NCBI RefSeq assembly: GCF_026212465.1
Contig: NC_080059.1
Location: forward strand, 7,017,811-7,081,810
Length of the DNA stretch: 64,000 nt
Source: Amaranthus tricolor
Lineage: Eukaryota; Streptophyta; Magnoliopsida; Caryophyllales; Amaranthaceae
Direction of reading: 5' to 3'
Positions 13,926 through 25,883 of this stretch are shown piece after piece. Every line of letters begins with the position of its first letter. Position 1 is the first letter of the stretch. Below the pieces are notes generated by a model that was not told the DNA's origin, did not search any database, and saw only the letters and a program-made list of their open reading frames with translations. The translations under genes and the position numbers were made by a program.

Positions 13926-16900
13926 ATGATTACTATTCACCACCCTTGGGTTTTTGCCTTTGGCTTATTAGGTAGTACATACATACTTCTAAATACTAAT
14001 ACACCATGCATGTTTCATTTTTATTTATGTTTTACCATGCTCTTCTATTACTAACAAAAAAATTTCAATTTTAGGGAAAAGAATTTTATTTGCTATATTT
14101 CAATTTTGAAAATTTAGTATTTTTTCTAAATAATGTTTATTTTGTAATTATTCCCATCAATCATATTTTACTCTATTACTATATTGTAGTATGAAAATAA
14201 TTAGCAAATAACCATATGAAGTATTACAAAGTGTACTATTCTACTAGGGTATATGGAAAGGATTTTTTTTCAATTAACTCATAGTATGTTGCTTCTACTA
14301 TATTGTTACAGCATATAACATATTTAGTGTTTTAATCATCAACTTAAGTTTTTAGTTAGATTGGTTTCTTGACTCAACTAAAACATTAAACTTATAATTG
14401 AAGTCACATGATATGTTATATACTTTTAACATATATGAAGTATCACAAAGTGTACTATTATACAAGGGTATGAAAAGGAATAATTTTTCAATCAAATAAT
14501 AATATATAGCTTGTACTATGTGATCTAATTATGTAGAAGGTATGTTGGATTTGTAATCAATAATTTATAAAAATGGTTAAATAACGAAATAACAAATAGA
14601 TCAAATATATTTATATACTAGTACAAGAGAATTTTATTAGTTATTTAGTATCAAACATATAATAAGATATTCTCTTCACTAGTGGAACAAATTTTGCCTG
14701 AAAATAGTCAATAGCTAATCATTTTTATCACCTTGTGTGATTTATTTTTGTTTGCAGGAAACATAATCTCTTTCATGGTATTCCTTGCACCACTGTAAGT
14801 ATTAATACTTTATTAATATAATTTTAATGTGAATAATTTCGTACATAAAATTAATAGAATGAAATAAAATTGATGTAATTAATTACAGGCCAACATTTAT
14901 AAGGGTGTACAAGAAAAAATCAACAGAAGGATTCCAATCAATTCCATATGTAGTGGCAATATTCAGTGCCATGTTATGGATCTACTATGCTTTACTCAAA
15001 GGAAATTCTATGCTTCTAATCACTATCAATGTTGCTGGAGTCATTATTGAGACCATTTACGTTGCTATATTCATTACCTATGCTACAAGGCAAGCCAGGG
15101 TATGTACTAGTATTATCATATATATCATATACACCATCAGTCCATTTCAGTTTATATCATATAGCTTAAAAAATTCTCACATATTTGAGCTGTATAGTGC
15201 AAATTCAAAAGAACATCTATTCATCTTTATTATCTACTAAAACCATGGGCGAAGCCACTCCCCTGGCCCCGCTTGTCAAGAATGCAATCCTTTGCAATTT
15301 TAGCTTTGCCCCCCAACTCTACTAATATGATATAATTTAAAGAGTGCTTAAATATAACAAAATTTTGTTGGGTTAATATACTTGTAATCTAAGGTTAAGG
15401 GATCAATTCCAAATTTAAACTATTATTTTTAATAGAGTAATAAATTTATATTATAATGTCATTACTATTTATCCTTCATAATTTCACATTCATCCCTTAT
15501 GAATGTGTTATTTTTGCTATCTTAATATTAATAGTATTTTTTTGGAGACTTAGTAAGCAAATATATAGAGTCAAACACTTAGTTTTTATTTCAAAAGAAG
15601 TAATTATAGGGAAGCTTTAACTCCATTTGTTAAAAATAATTTTTGCTGTAATTCAAGTTCATTTCAGTCTATATAATTTAAATTTTTTTATAATTTAACT
15701 AGTTTTATATGATAAATAATTTTCTAGTATATCAATAATTTAGCTTCCCTAACTCAAAATTCTGGCTTCACACTTGATTACAACTACATCCAATTGTTTT
15801 TAACACATATTCTTGTTTTGTTAATTAGTTTAACATATTGATCTTTGAAAATACGTATGCTAATAACAATTTTATGTACGACTCAAAAAATGTACATATG
15901 AAATCTTTAACTATCGGTTAAGTCTATTTTTGAGACCATATGTCATATGTGGTATCACGATATAACATGTTTAAACATTTATGATTCTATACATTATGAT
16001 ATATGTATATAATATGAAGGATGCTTCAACTATCAGCATAATTAAGCTATTGATTAATTTTACTATATGATCAAAACGTAGTAATTTGGATATAAAATTT
16101 CTTATGTATTTTGCGTATTAATTTCAATGATGTGATTTTTTTTTTATTTTATGTTCTTTTTTTTTTTTTTTTTATTTTTTTTTTTTCTTTTGTAGATTTC
16201 AACTCTCAAGCTACTTCTATTCTTGAATTTTGGAGGGTTTTGTTCGATTGTTCTATTTTGCCATTACTTGGTGAAAGGGGAAGTTCGACTTCAAGTGTAT
16301 GGGTGGATATGTGTCGCCTTCTCTATTAGCGTTTTTGCAGCCCCCTTGAGTGTGATGGTAAGTCACTCTAATTTTATTAGACAAAGATGAACAAAAAGAG
16401 ATCAAGACTTATTAATATATATTAATATGTAAAAAGTGTAAACTAGTAGCTAGAAATTAATTTAAATAAATATATGGTAATAATTTATATGTACATATAC
16501 ATAATAATTCCGCAAAAAGTTGTATAAAATTTAGGTTAATTTTTTAATAGCGAGTTAAAGTAATAACTTAAACAAACATAATCAGAATTTTACCTCTACT
16601 ATAATATGGTGAGTATAAGATAAATATATCTTAAACTCTTCATTTTGTCTTAAAACTAGTTTAGTTAAATAAAACAGAAATGATTGAGTTAAATAGATTA
16701 AGTCAAAAATAACCAAAAAAAAATAGATTCAGTTAAAATAACACAAATTACTATCAATAAAAGTAAAAAAAAAAAGTTATTCCTTGCAAAATAAGTTAAG
16801 TTAAATAAAAATAATATCAATTCAATAAAATCGAAATTCATCAAAAAAACAAATTAAAATTCTAAACTAGTATGATCATAGAATATCATCACAACATGAA

Positions 16901-19173
16901 ATTATATACTCATGTCATTCATTTAATTTGCCTAATTTCTATTTTAATCCGTCCTAATAAATTTGTTGAATTTCTATTTTTGAATATAACCCCACCATTT
17001 ATATTTTTTATATTTTTTTCTTAATTTACATATCTAACTAATTTCATTCATTATATCCAACTCATTAGTATCTGTGTCAAAAGTAAATAGAACAACTGAC
17101 AGGAAAGAAAGATTATATATTATGTTTTTTTAGTTACCCTATTCTAGGTTGAGTACTAAACCGTCTAAAAAGCTACTATGAATCAAGAAAAATGCACCAA
17201 ACCCATGATAAAAAGTGTTTAGTATTTAAATATCTTTTCCACTATGAAATTAACTTTTAAACACTTTTAATGATCTTGATTACATGAAGTTTATCTAAAT
17301 TGAATAAAATATAATATACTTCCATCCATCAAATTAAGATGAGAATTAAATGGTACAATGATTGTATTGATTTTGTAATATTGGTATTACAGAGAACGGT
17401 GATACGAACAAAAAGCGTGGAGTACTTGCCTTTCAACTTATCCGTTTGTCTAACATTAACAGCTACCATTTGGTTCTTATACGGATTCGTCCAGAAAGAT
17501 CTCTATATCACTGTAAGACTCCAATCATATACTACTACATATTTTCATTATTAAATAATTTACCGTATAACATTTTCCGAAAATACATCAAAAAGCTAAA
17601 TTTTTGTTTGAGTTAATTTTTTAAGATGATATTTGATAGCTATTTAACATATTTCGAGATTAACTATAACAATTATTAGCTTAAATTTAATTGACTGACT
17701 TGGTTTCTTGAAATCACATGTCACCTATTTATTTACCAATAAATTGTGATATGAAGTATTTTGAAATTAATTAATTAACTACAATAACCATTAACTGCAA
17801 TTTATTACCAATTTACAGTACTTAAAATCACATGTCACCTACGTATTTAAAGTGGTTCCTACATTTTCTTAATATTTGTAGTTGGTTCTACTTATTTATT
17901 GTATTTTATTTATAGGCATTTAATTTATCTTTGCCGTGTAGTTATATCTCTTTATCTTTTTCGAGCCGGGGGACTCCTTTGGCCGCGCTCTCCTTTATGG
18001 GTATGAGTTGCCGCCGTCCTTCCCTCCCCATACCCTGTCCATAGTTTTTCTATGAGCGGGATACACTGGGTAGGATGATGATGATGATAAAACTTTTATT
18101 TCAGAATATATTACTCTCCCATTCGTTAAAAAAGTTCATATTTTGGGTTTTGTGGTGTTTCAGTTGTTGTTTCTAAAAAGAATCTTTTTAATTATATCAT
18201 AAATTTATGACAAAAATAGTCTTATTCATCCTCATTTTAATATTTTAATAATGTTTATAGTCCCCACATACCTTTCACTAATTTCATTTTAATATTTTTA
18301 TATTCCTTATGGTCTCTACATGTTTTCTATTAACTTTACTAAAATATTTTTTTATTAGTTGGGTCCTATATTTTTTCCACTAACTTTTTTTAATACTTTT
18401 TAATATTTGTGGTCCTCACTTTTCCCACTTCAAATTTATTATTTAATAAAATAATACTTCCACTATTTAAAAGATTGTATTTTTCTTAATTTTCATAAAC
18501 ATTTCTTATGAGAACTTTTTAAGAAACAAAGGGGGTATACTATAAAATTTACAGCTCGTCTTGTATGAGACAGACCCATGTAATTAGCATATTTCTCTAA
18601 TTGATAACTTTAAAATTATCAATGATAACTTTAACATACTAAAAATACATGGATCATCCCGATAGAAATGATCTCACCATGAGACTATCGCATTTCATCA
18701 TAAGACCGTCTCATTTAAGAATTGGCGTAAAATTGATTATTTAACAAAATAAGATGAAATTAAATTGTTAATGTTTGATTATGCAGCTACCAAATGTAGT
18801 GGGGTTTCTGTTTGGGGTGGCACAAATGGTATTGTATGCAATCTACAGAAAACATGACAAAGCAACAGAAAAACAGAAGTTACCAGAAGTTGTAAGTCCA
18901 GTTAAACAGAAACAAGAAATTGATATACCCTCAATTAATGCACTTCCTAACAATACTGAGGATGAGGATATTATTCTTCCACATGAACATCCTCAAAAAA
19001 TTGAGGTTCTAATTGCTACAAAAGATTTTGATGAAGAACACCCAAATATGGCCCATCAAGATAACTTATATGGGCCTCCTCAAGGTCCATCTACCTGCAA
19101 TGTGGATGCTGAGAAGGTTATTGGTGGGCCCCCTGGCCCATCATCTGTACAATTGGTTCAGTGTGCCGTTTGA
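13926..19173 (+). CDS. SWEET: Clade III SWEET bidirectional sugar transporter (six exons)
   Basis: Exons: 13926-13971, 14758-14794, 14889-15099, 16196-16357, 17393-17512 and 18787-19173. All introns are GT-AG, and the total is 963 nt (320 aa). The 37-, 211-, 162- and 120-nt internal exons match the usual clade III pattern. The protein has two three-helix bundles joined by a linker helix. Landmarks: GNIISF (16-21), LAPLPTF (25-31), [13 protein letters not shown] (36-48), FAAPLSVM before exon 5, and [11 protein letters not shown]. The paired pocket asparagines are present (N75 in TITN-type helix 3, N195 in LPNVVG). About 100 hydrophilic residues form the cytosolic tail, which contains two Gly-Pro-rich blocks. 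Family knowledge: clade III members are plasma-membrane uniporters, mostly exporting sucrose (phloem loading, nectaries, seeds). The exact orthologue is not assigned; FAAPLS fits the SWEET11-15 side better than SWEET9/10. Confidence 0.95.
14304..14431. mobile_element. 128-bp palindromic insertion in SWEET intron 1
   Basis: The element starts TGTTA and ends TAACA, is an imperfect palindrome along its whole length, and is flanked by TATAT on both sides (14299-14303 and 14432-14436). Its half, with CATATAACATATTT and CAACTTAAGTTTTTAGTT, matches the 129-bp element at 25755-25883. The duplication is in AT-rich DNA, so on its own it is weaker than that of the other copy. Confidence 0.65.
17644..17716 (+). 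mobile_element. Half-copy of the palindromic insertion family
   Basis: This stretch of SWEET intron 5 aligns to one arm of the 14304/25755 elements (AACATATTTCGAGATTAACT through TTGGTTTCTTGA). The second arm is missing or decayed. Confidence 0.4.
17872..18089 (+). mobile_element. 5'-truncated LINE 3' end (copy A)
   Basis: This is the same sequence as 20204-20565 in opposite orientation. Shared words are TAGTTGGTTCTACTTATTTA, CGCGCTCTCCTTTATGGGTA and ATGAGCGGGATACACTGG. It ends in a (GAT)n tail instead of poly-A. It is far more GC-rich than the intron around it. The insertion lies in intron 5 of the first SWEET gene, in the sense orientation of the gene. Confidence 0.75.
18113..18537. mobile_element. 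Stowaway-type MITE in SWEET intron 5
   Basis: The left end CTCTCCCATTCGTTAAAAAA and the right end, read in reverse complement as ACCCCCTTTGTTTCTTAAAA, form terminal inverted repeats that both continue to AGTTC. TA flanks the element. The length (about 425 bp) and the interior are typical of non-autonomous Tc1/mariner elements. Confidence 0.65.
18558..18721. mobile_element. GTCTCA-family MITE
   Basis: The left end CTTGTATGAGACAGACCC and the right end, reverse complement TTCTTAAATGAGACGGTC, are inverted repeats. A related copy lies at 29858-29988 and a single terminus near 1600. It sits directly after the Stowaway MITE in intron 5. Confidence 0.5.
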
Positions 19174-20190
19174 GTAAGGGAAAATTGATCAAGTACCTAA
19201 AAGTTTTGGAATTTGGATTTTGTTTAATTATCTTAATTAATTATCCTTTTGCTAATTAATCCCTTTATAATAAGTTAAGCAAGGGTAATTAATTAAAAAT
19301 TAATGTAAATTTTAAAGGGGGTTTTTGATATGGTCCACTTTTAGAGGATGATTTCTCTTTGTACATTTTGTTCCTCTAAAAGTTGTTCCCAAAAGGCTCC
19401 TTTCATTAGTAATTATTATTGAGTATGTATGTATGTGTCTTTTCCCTCAATTAATTGAGATTTGGCTTTTTTCTAAATTCTCTTCCAACTGTTTGGTTAT
19501 AATTTTTTTTTTTTTTGCAAAGGACAATAATTATAATTATTTTTATTTTCAAGATAATTATAATGATCTTATTCTTCAATACATAATCCGAGTAATAATG
19601 TACTGTATCCATCTATAACTTTGATTGATTTTTCTTTTTAATTGATGGAGACTGAAGCTATACGAAAGAAGATAACTATTTGTGATAAATGAAGTGAGAT
19701 AAAATAATGGAAAAATAATTTTGAATAATCTAATTTTTTTATGATTGTCCTAAAATAATCTCACATATTGATTAATCATGAATAATTTAAACATTAAGGT
19801 GTATTAGCCCTAGAATAAACCTGGTAACCGGATGACTTGTTATAACAAATTTATTTTTTTAAAAGATAGATTAAAATAAAATGTCGAAAAAATAGTAAAA
19901 AGATGTTAAAAATTTTTTTAATATTTTATCATTCATAACTTTTTATGTAAATTTTCAAATTTACATTGAATTTCAATTTAATTTGTTCGTAAATAACCTA
20001 TGCAGGTCATCCGTTACCCAAGTTTACTCTAGGAAATTACACCCTAAGTTGAAATTATTCATAGGTGGGATTATTGTAGAAAAATCATAAAAAAGTTAAA
20101 TTATTCAAGATAATATTTCCTAAAATTAGAGGATCAAATATTTATTTTAGCTTACTAGAACAAATAATGGCATTCCCTTTACTATAGAAG
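19174..20190. other. 3' flank of the first SWEET gene and spacer
   Basis: The first few hundred bases should include the 3' UTR. No strong AATAAA signal was located, and nothing gene-like follows. Confidence 0.4.
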
Positions 20191-20578
20191 AGTATCATGT
20201 TAAATCGTGGTCATCATCATCCTATCCAGTGTATCCCGTTCATAGAAAAAACTATTGATAGGATCTGGGGAGGAAAGGACGGCGACAACTCATACCCATA
20301 AAGGAGAGCGCGGCCAAAAGTGTCCCCCGGTCAAGAAAGATAAAGAGACGTAGCTACACGGAAAAGATAAATTAAATGCATATAAATAAAATAAATAAGT
20401 AGAACCAACTACAAAATATAAGAAAACAAAAAACTAATAATAAAAGAAACGAGAGAAGCAAGATGGCAACAACACCAAAAGATAATATATAAGCACATCA
20501 GTAGTCTAAAACATAGATATAGCGCCTCTAACTATCCCTATTCCTAGTTAAGCCCTCAGGACATCAGTATCATGTTAA
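20191..20578 (-). mobile_element. 5'-truncated LINE (copy B) with 13-bp target duplication
   Basis: The insert (20204-20565) is flanked by identical 13-mers AGTATCATGTTAA at 20191-20203 and 20566-20578. On the minus strand it starts inside the reverse transcriptase C-terminus: one frame reads EGLTRNRDS-stop-RRYI, where plant LINEs have a tryptophan at the stop. The 3' UTR with the CGCGCTCTCCTTTATGGG block follows, then an (ATG/GAT)n tail. The intact duplication points to a fairly recent target-primed insertion. The short simple-repeat tail recalls RTE-type LINEs, but the clade is not certain. Confidence 0.85.
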
Positions 20579-21181
20579 GTGATGAAAATTAAAAAAGATA
20601 CATATTCATTATTGATTTATTCAGCATTTAGAAGTACATATTTTAGTAGTATATTTGTAAATAATTGTAACTTTGAATTCAGGAGTGTATATTTAATTTG
20701 TGGGGTACATATTTTCGACAACATTTTTGTAAATATTTGTAAAAGTGAGAGCTCAAAAAATACCTATACTCCTTTATCTAAAATATATATCTCATTTAAC
20801 GAAATTTTCCATAAAATATGCCCTTATATATTAGCCAGTAGGTAATTCATAATTGTGCATAAGATATGTTGGATCTCGTAATACTAGAAACTTAAAGTAC
20901 TTTTTACAATATATTTGTTTTATCTAATAGAGTGAATAGTCTATATATCATTCATTTCTTCAAGTAGAATAATTTTGAGAAAAACAAATTAGTTTTTTAG
21001 ACATTAAATGCATCAGTCTTTAATTTTAGTTTTTCTCTTTTAATTAGAATGTAAAATATTGAAACTGGTCTTGAAAAATTGGGGCCCAAGGCACTTCTCC
21101 CACGTACCCTGGCCTAGCTAGATACGAGTCTCATACTTAATTAAGTTATTGAATTGTCAATAGGGTTGAAAACAACCTATA
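20579..21181. other. Gene-free spacer
   Basis: No exon-like frame or repeat boundary is supported. A GC-richer patch near 21080-21130 (ggggcccaaggc) may be transposon debris. Confidence 0.4.
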
Positions 21182-21727
21182 TGTTGGAATAAGTGTCAAT
21201 TCTTTTAGTGGAGGACATGATTTTAATCATCTCATAACTCATGTCATGTCTTGCACTCTGAAGGAAAACAATGCATATGCAATGGAATATGAGGAGTTGA
21301 GGATTAGATCACTCTATAAAGTGATCAAGAGAGAAAAATGGAGTGTCTTGAATAAGAAAAAAAAAATGCCTTAAACAAGGCAAGATAATAAAGATTTTGG
21401 TTCATAAATTGAAGGAGGCAAGATGAAGGAAGAAAGGTGCCTTTAAACGAGGCATAAGTGCACTTGAAGTTAGTGAATGCCTTCTTGCAGGCAATCGTTC
21501 GAGTGGTTTGTTGCAAGGGCATTTGCGGGCTTTTCTATTTCGATCTATACTTGGAGGACACGTCTTGTACTTGTTGTAGGGTTACTTTAATGTTATGTGG
21601 GCTATATAAGGAGACCTAAATCAGATTAAAGGGTATTGAGAGATGATAATACATAGAAGGTAGCTTGGATAGATAGCCATTAGAATTTCTTCTTTAATTT
21701 GTATTAGAGTGAGTTTTAACTAAGGTT
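21182..21727 (+). mobile_element. Probable LTR fragment
   Basis: The segment opens TGTTGGAATAAGTGTCAATT, a usual Ty1/copia LTR beginning. It contains a promoter-like GGGCTATATAAGGAGACC near 21600 and then a leader-like stretch. The right end is obscured by the next element, so a full LTR cannot be shown. Frames inside it are not genes. Confidence 0.4.
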
Positions 21728-22090
21728 GGTGTTTGGTACGTGAGAATTTAGGATGGAAATCGAAATTTAATTCTCAAATATCATAAAATTTTATATTTCG
21801 TAAGTGGGACTGGGATTAAAATTAGGGATTGGGTATAGGAACTTTTGCCATGAATTCCTAAGATTTAATACCTAGGGGGGCAAGTATTTGAGGATGGGAA
21901 TAGGGTTTTGTTTGAAAAAACTTTTATACCCTTACTTATAAAAAATTCACAAGATTTAATACCTAAGATTTTATTCCCATTAGCATAACAAACAAGGGAT
22001 TGGAAATATATTATATAAATTCTTAAGAGTCAAATTTCAATTTCACATTTTTATCCTCAAATTCTCATTTTTATATAACAAACACACAAT
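21728..22090. mobile_element. MITE with subterminal inverted repeats
   Basis: The left end GGTGTTTGGTACGTGAGAAT and the reverse complement of the right end (TGTGTTTGTTATATAAAAATG) pair. Both are followed by GAGAATTT-GAGGAT-like words, so the two ends mirror each other for about 50 bases. No coding sequence. Confidence 0.45.
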
Positions 22091-22654
22091 AAAATTAATA
22101 ATATACACTTTTGCAAGAGGGGTAGGTATCTAAGATATATCCAATTAATTTTATTGTGTGTGTTTGTTGCTCTATTTTTCATTTAAAAATTTAAAATTGA
22201 TTCAATTAAGTGTTTAGATGGTATTAAGAGATTAAATATGCTTTTTACATGTACTCTTAAATAATAAGGGCGATTTCTACTATTATTTCGTATTTTTGTC
22301 CGTCATTTAAATATTTGTGCAATTGCAGTTTGGTGCATCTAAAAACGGAAAAAATATAGTAAATAGATATAAATATAGATATGAACATAGATAATAGTTA
22401 GATGATGCTACACCAAAGGATAAGAGATTTTGTACATCCATTATCAAGTGCAAAGCGATTAGTATTTTAAATAAGAAAAATAAACACTGAGTGGAAAACT
22501 TAGATAACCTAAAAAAATTAAAATGATCTGATCCTTAATTGCTTTTTTTTGGAACAAAAACAAAACTGAATTATTATTAAAGATGAAACAACGAAGATTA
22601 GTTGTACCAGGTTATTTTAATAATACTAATTAATTAATGAAAAGATATAAATAT
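22091..22654. other. Gene-free spacer
   Basis: AT-rich sequence without supported genes or repeats. Confidence 0.4.
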
Positions 22655-22734
22655 GGGTTGCTGTCTTTTTTTCGTTCTCAGACTCTACTCATAATTTTTA
22701 TGAGTATAATACACTGAATATGATGATGATGAAG
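22655..22734 (+). mobile_element. Degenerate LINE 3' end (copy D)
   Basis: The last 60 or so bases of the LINE family are recognisable (ACTCATAATTTTTATGAG, ATACACTGAATATGATGATG), including the (GAT)n tail. It is clearly older than copies B and C. Confidence 0.5.
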
Positions 22735-23048
22735 ATGGTATTATAGAGTGATTGTTTAATTAAAGGCTTATAGGCAATTATTATGATTATGTCATCTTAA
22801 ATGTTGATTGTTTTATTACATAATATATAATAATTTAAACTCATAATTTTCTTGTTATTTTAAAAAGTATTTACTATTTGATTATATCTAAAATAGCAAA
22901 TAATTTCTAAAATAAATTGACAAATTATGTTTATATTTTATCAAAAATTAATATCTATTTTTAAGTAACTATTAATAATCTTAAATAAATACTATAATTT
23001 AATAATATCGGATTCCAGCGTAACTTACCCAAAAAGTATATATTAGTT

Positions 23049-23331
23049 ATGATATACTTCATTCGTACCGAAAAACTTGCTACATTAGTATAAAAGTACT
23101 ATTCATCTTTCAAACTTAATTTATATATTGCGGCTAATATGTAAAAAGAAATATAGTCAAGTGAGATCTGATCTTGTTTGAATCATGTAATCGCATACTT
23201 TTATTACATCAAATGTTTATAATTTTAAATTAAGAATATTTTAAGATATAAATAATCAAAATTACGTATTAAATTGCATAAAATGTAATATACATCTTAG
23301 TATAACAGTATAATAGAACGAGAAAGTATTA
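23049..23331. mobile_element. Stowaway-like MITE, degenerate
   Basis: The left end TACTTCATTCGTACCGAAAA and the right end AGAACGAGAAAGTA behave as inverted repeats. The interior word GTCAAGTGAGATC-TGATCTTG is typical of Tc1/mariner MITEs in plants. Confidence 0.5.
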
Positions 23332-23658
23332 ATTAATGTATGTGGTGAGGGGTGAGTGGAGTGCGTGGACTTGGGCATATCCGAAAGACTCCTGTTCATG
23401 TGGTTTTAAGCAAAAGTAATTGTCTAATAAAACTCAGACCATGTAACCAAATTTGGTCCATTGCTGTCTTTCTTTTATTTTCTATGGACGGATCGGACCT
23501 CTTTTTTAGTGGCAACTCTTGGTAAAAGTAGCAATTCAACAATACTAATTCACATCTTTATAGGAACAACTATAGGGATGTTTAAATCGGCAAGTGGGTG
23601 CACTATTCTATCTTTCTAGCTTATGCTCATCTAAAATTTTCATATATATTATTTATGC

Positions 23659-23848
23659 TAGGGGTGTTCATTTGGATTATCGAGTTGATAACGGGTTAGA
23701 TATTTTAAGTCGGATTAAAATCGAATTTTGTATCCATATTGCTTTTTACATAATTGTATATCAATTTTGAAATGGGGTCAAATCGGATTTGATTAACAAA
23801 GACGAGTCAATTTCAGATCATTGGATGTGTTTTGAACACATCTAATCT
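23659..23848. mobile_element. Small hAT-like MITE
   Basis: The left end TAGGGGTGTTCA pairs with the right end TGAACACATCTA. Flanking octamers ATTTATGC and ATCTACAC agree at 5 of 8 positions, compatible with a decayed hAT duplication. About 190 bp, non-coding. Confidence 0.45.
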
Positions 23849-24894
23849 ACACCCACCATCTTATGATAGGTAAAATTTTTATACACACGTTTATCTGTTT
23901 GAGTACATATTCAAACATATCCTCATCTACTTTGGCCAACTGTGTATACCCATTTCGATTATATCTATCTTATACCCACCTCATTTTCACCCCATATCCG
24001 CTTCATATACATGTGTGCTATGTAATCCTCATTCCTTACAAATTAATTGAATATATAATTTTATTCAAACCATGCAGCAATATGATGAGATAAAATCAAA
24101 ATTTTATTGTCTATAATTCATTATAATGCTATCTATAAACTAATATTTAAAATTTATATTTGAGATAGGTTTTATCTACAGGTAAAAAAATGGAGTAATG
24201 TTAATCAAAGCATTTTAGAAAAAATTAGTATTCTTAAATTTTGGTCAATAAGTTTTAATGAAATATATATAAATACAATAGCATTGATTCTGGATAAAGA
24301 GTAGGCGAATCGGGTAGGTATGAGGCATAGTGTGCGGTTAAAACCTCATACCTATATAGACTGAATTTTATTTTCATGTCCTTCATTTAAAGACTACTAT
24401 ATAAATACGTGTAATATATGAATGTATGAGTATGAAAAATATAAAAATATAACTTCAAAAAATACATGACTTTTTTCAAACAAAAAATTTAATGTTGATT
24501 TTTTTAAAACTATTTATCGAATACATCACTTTGTCATTTAATTGAATGTATTAGGTTAGAATTTAGATATATAGAATTGCTATAAGAAATTATATAAATA
24601 CCTTACCTAATTCAGCTTTAATTTTAAAAATAATTAAATTCTAAAGTAAGTATTATAACGTAAGCAATTATCATTAACTAAAATAATTTCGTTTGTTAAG
24701 GCCCCTAAGAATAACATTTGCTATTTTTCAGTATTTTTATTAGTATTTATAATTTTTATTTTATTTTAAAATTTTTTGTTCTTTCACATTGTTTCTTTGG
24801 GCAACATTTTTCTACCTTAGAGTAGCAATAGTATGTAATACATTTGATGGAGTTCACGGGTAAATGTAAAAGTTAAAACAATATATTAGACTGA
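23849..24894. other. Gene-free spacer
   Basis: No gene supported; AT-rich. Confidence 0.4.
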
Positions 24895-25060
24895 TAGACA
24901 AGGTTTTAACTATTAACTTAAGATTTTGGTTAAGTTTATTCTTTGATGTATTATTAGAAGTTAATTAGGTTATGTGTTTGAATCTCATTCATCATCTTTT
25001 CAAGTGGAATTATTAACGTTAAGTATGTGAGAGTCTTATATCCACACTTCTAACTCGAAG
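24895..25060 (+). mobile_element. Fragment related to the palindromic insertion family
   Basis: The word order TTAACTTAAGATTTTGGTTAA followed by TATTAGAAGTTAATTAGG and a box-B-like GTGTTTGAATCTC parallels one LTR-like arm, then a primer-site-like and tRNA-like segment. Decayed; the boundaries are approximate. Confidence 0.3.
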
Positions 25061-25131
25061 GGGATTCTCGCGTGAGGAGGGCATCACAAATTGGGGCATG
25101 ACAAATTGTTATAGAACATAGAGGCATCGAC

Positions 25132-25316
25132 TAGAGGTGTTCAAAACAAATTCCACCCAATATTCACCTGACTTTGTATCATCGAACTGATTTTGACCCA
25201 ACTTCAAAAATGAATTTACCATGATGTAAAAAACAATGTGAACATATAATTCAATTTTAATTCTACCCGAAACACCATATCAAAACCAAACAAATGACCT
25301 GAATGAACACAGCTCA
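25132..25316. mobile_element. Small hAT-like MITE
   Basis: The left end TAGAGGTGTTCAAAAC and the right end, reverse complement TGAGCTGTGTTCATTC, are similar. The interior (CAACTTCAAAAATGAATTTA and following) is shared with 49225-49320, so these are two members of one family. Confidence 0.4.
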
Positions 25317-25754
25317 TTTTATCAATAAAATATGAAATAATGCATTTTAATATATTTTATCAAGATAATCAACTATTAGTTACCTTTAGGTATGTTAATT
25401 AAATTAAGATAAAAACTAAAAATGTGAATTATCCATAAATATAAAGAAAAGGATACAAGTTGAATCTTTTAAAAGGAACAAAGTAAGCGACATCATTAAA
25501 TATCTAACCTCATCACGAACAAAAAGGGTGCAAATGGTATGGAAAAGAGAAAAAGAGCCAAGCAAAGCTGCTAAAAGAACAAGGAGCATACCAAAAGAAC
25601 AGGAGGGTCTTAGTTTAAATCATTGCCTTTAAAACCAAAATAAAATAAAATTAATTAATTTTTATCTTAGTTGCAATAAGTATTATTTTATTTTATTAAG
25701 ATTTTGACTTTATTTAATTTTTAAGTAGCCCTTCTCTTTTCCGGTATATCTACG

Positions 25755-25883
25755 TGTTAGAGTATATAACATATTTTAGGGCCTCAACCATCAGCTTAAG
25801 CTTTTGGTTGAGTTGGTTCCTTGACATGGTATCAGAGCTTAAGCTGATGGTTGAGGCCCCAAGATATGTTATATACTCTAACA
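25755..25883. mobile_element. 129-bp palindromic insertion with primer-site-like core
   Basis: It starts TGTTAG and ends CTAACA and is flanked by CTACG on both sides (25750-25754 and 25884-25888), a perfect 5-bp duplication. The two arms are near-identical inverted copies of about 48 bases carrying AGAGTATATAACATAT and GGGCCTCAACCATCAGCTTA. Between them lies CTTGACA followed by TGGTATCAGAGC (25827-25838), the sequence plant LTR retrotransposons use as an initiator-tRNA(Met) primer-binding site. It therefore looks like a short LTR plus primer site followed by an inverted LTR start, not like a DNA-transposon MITE. Confidence 0.8.
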
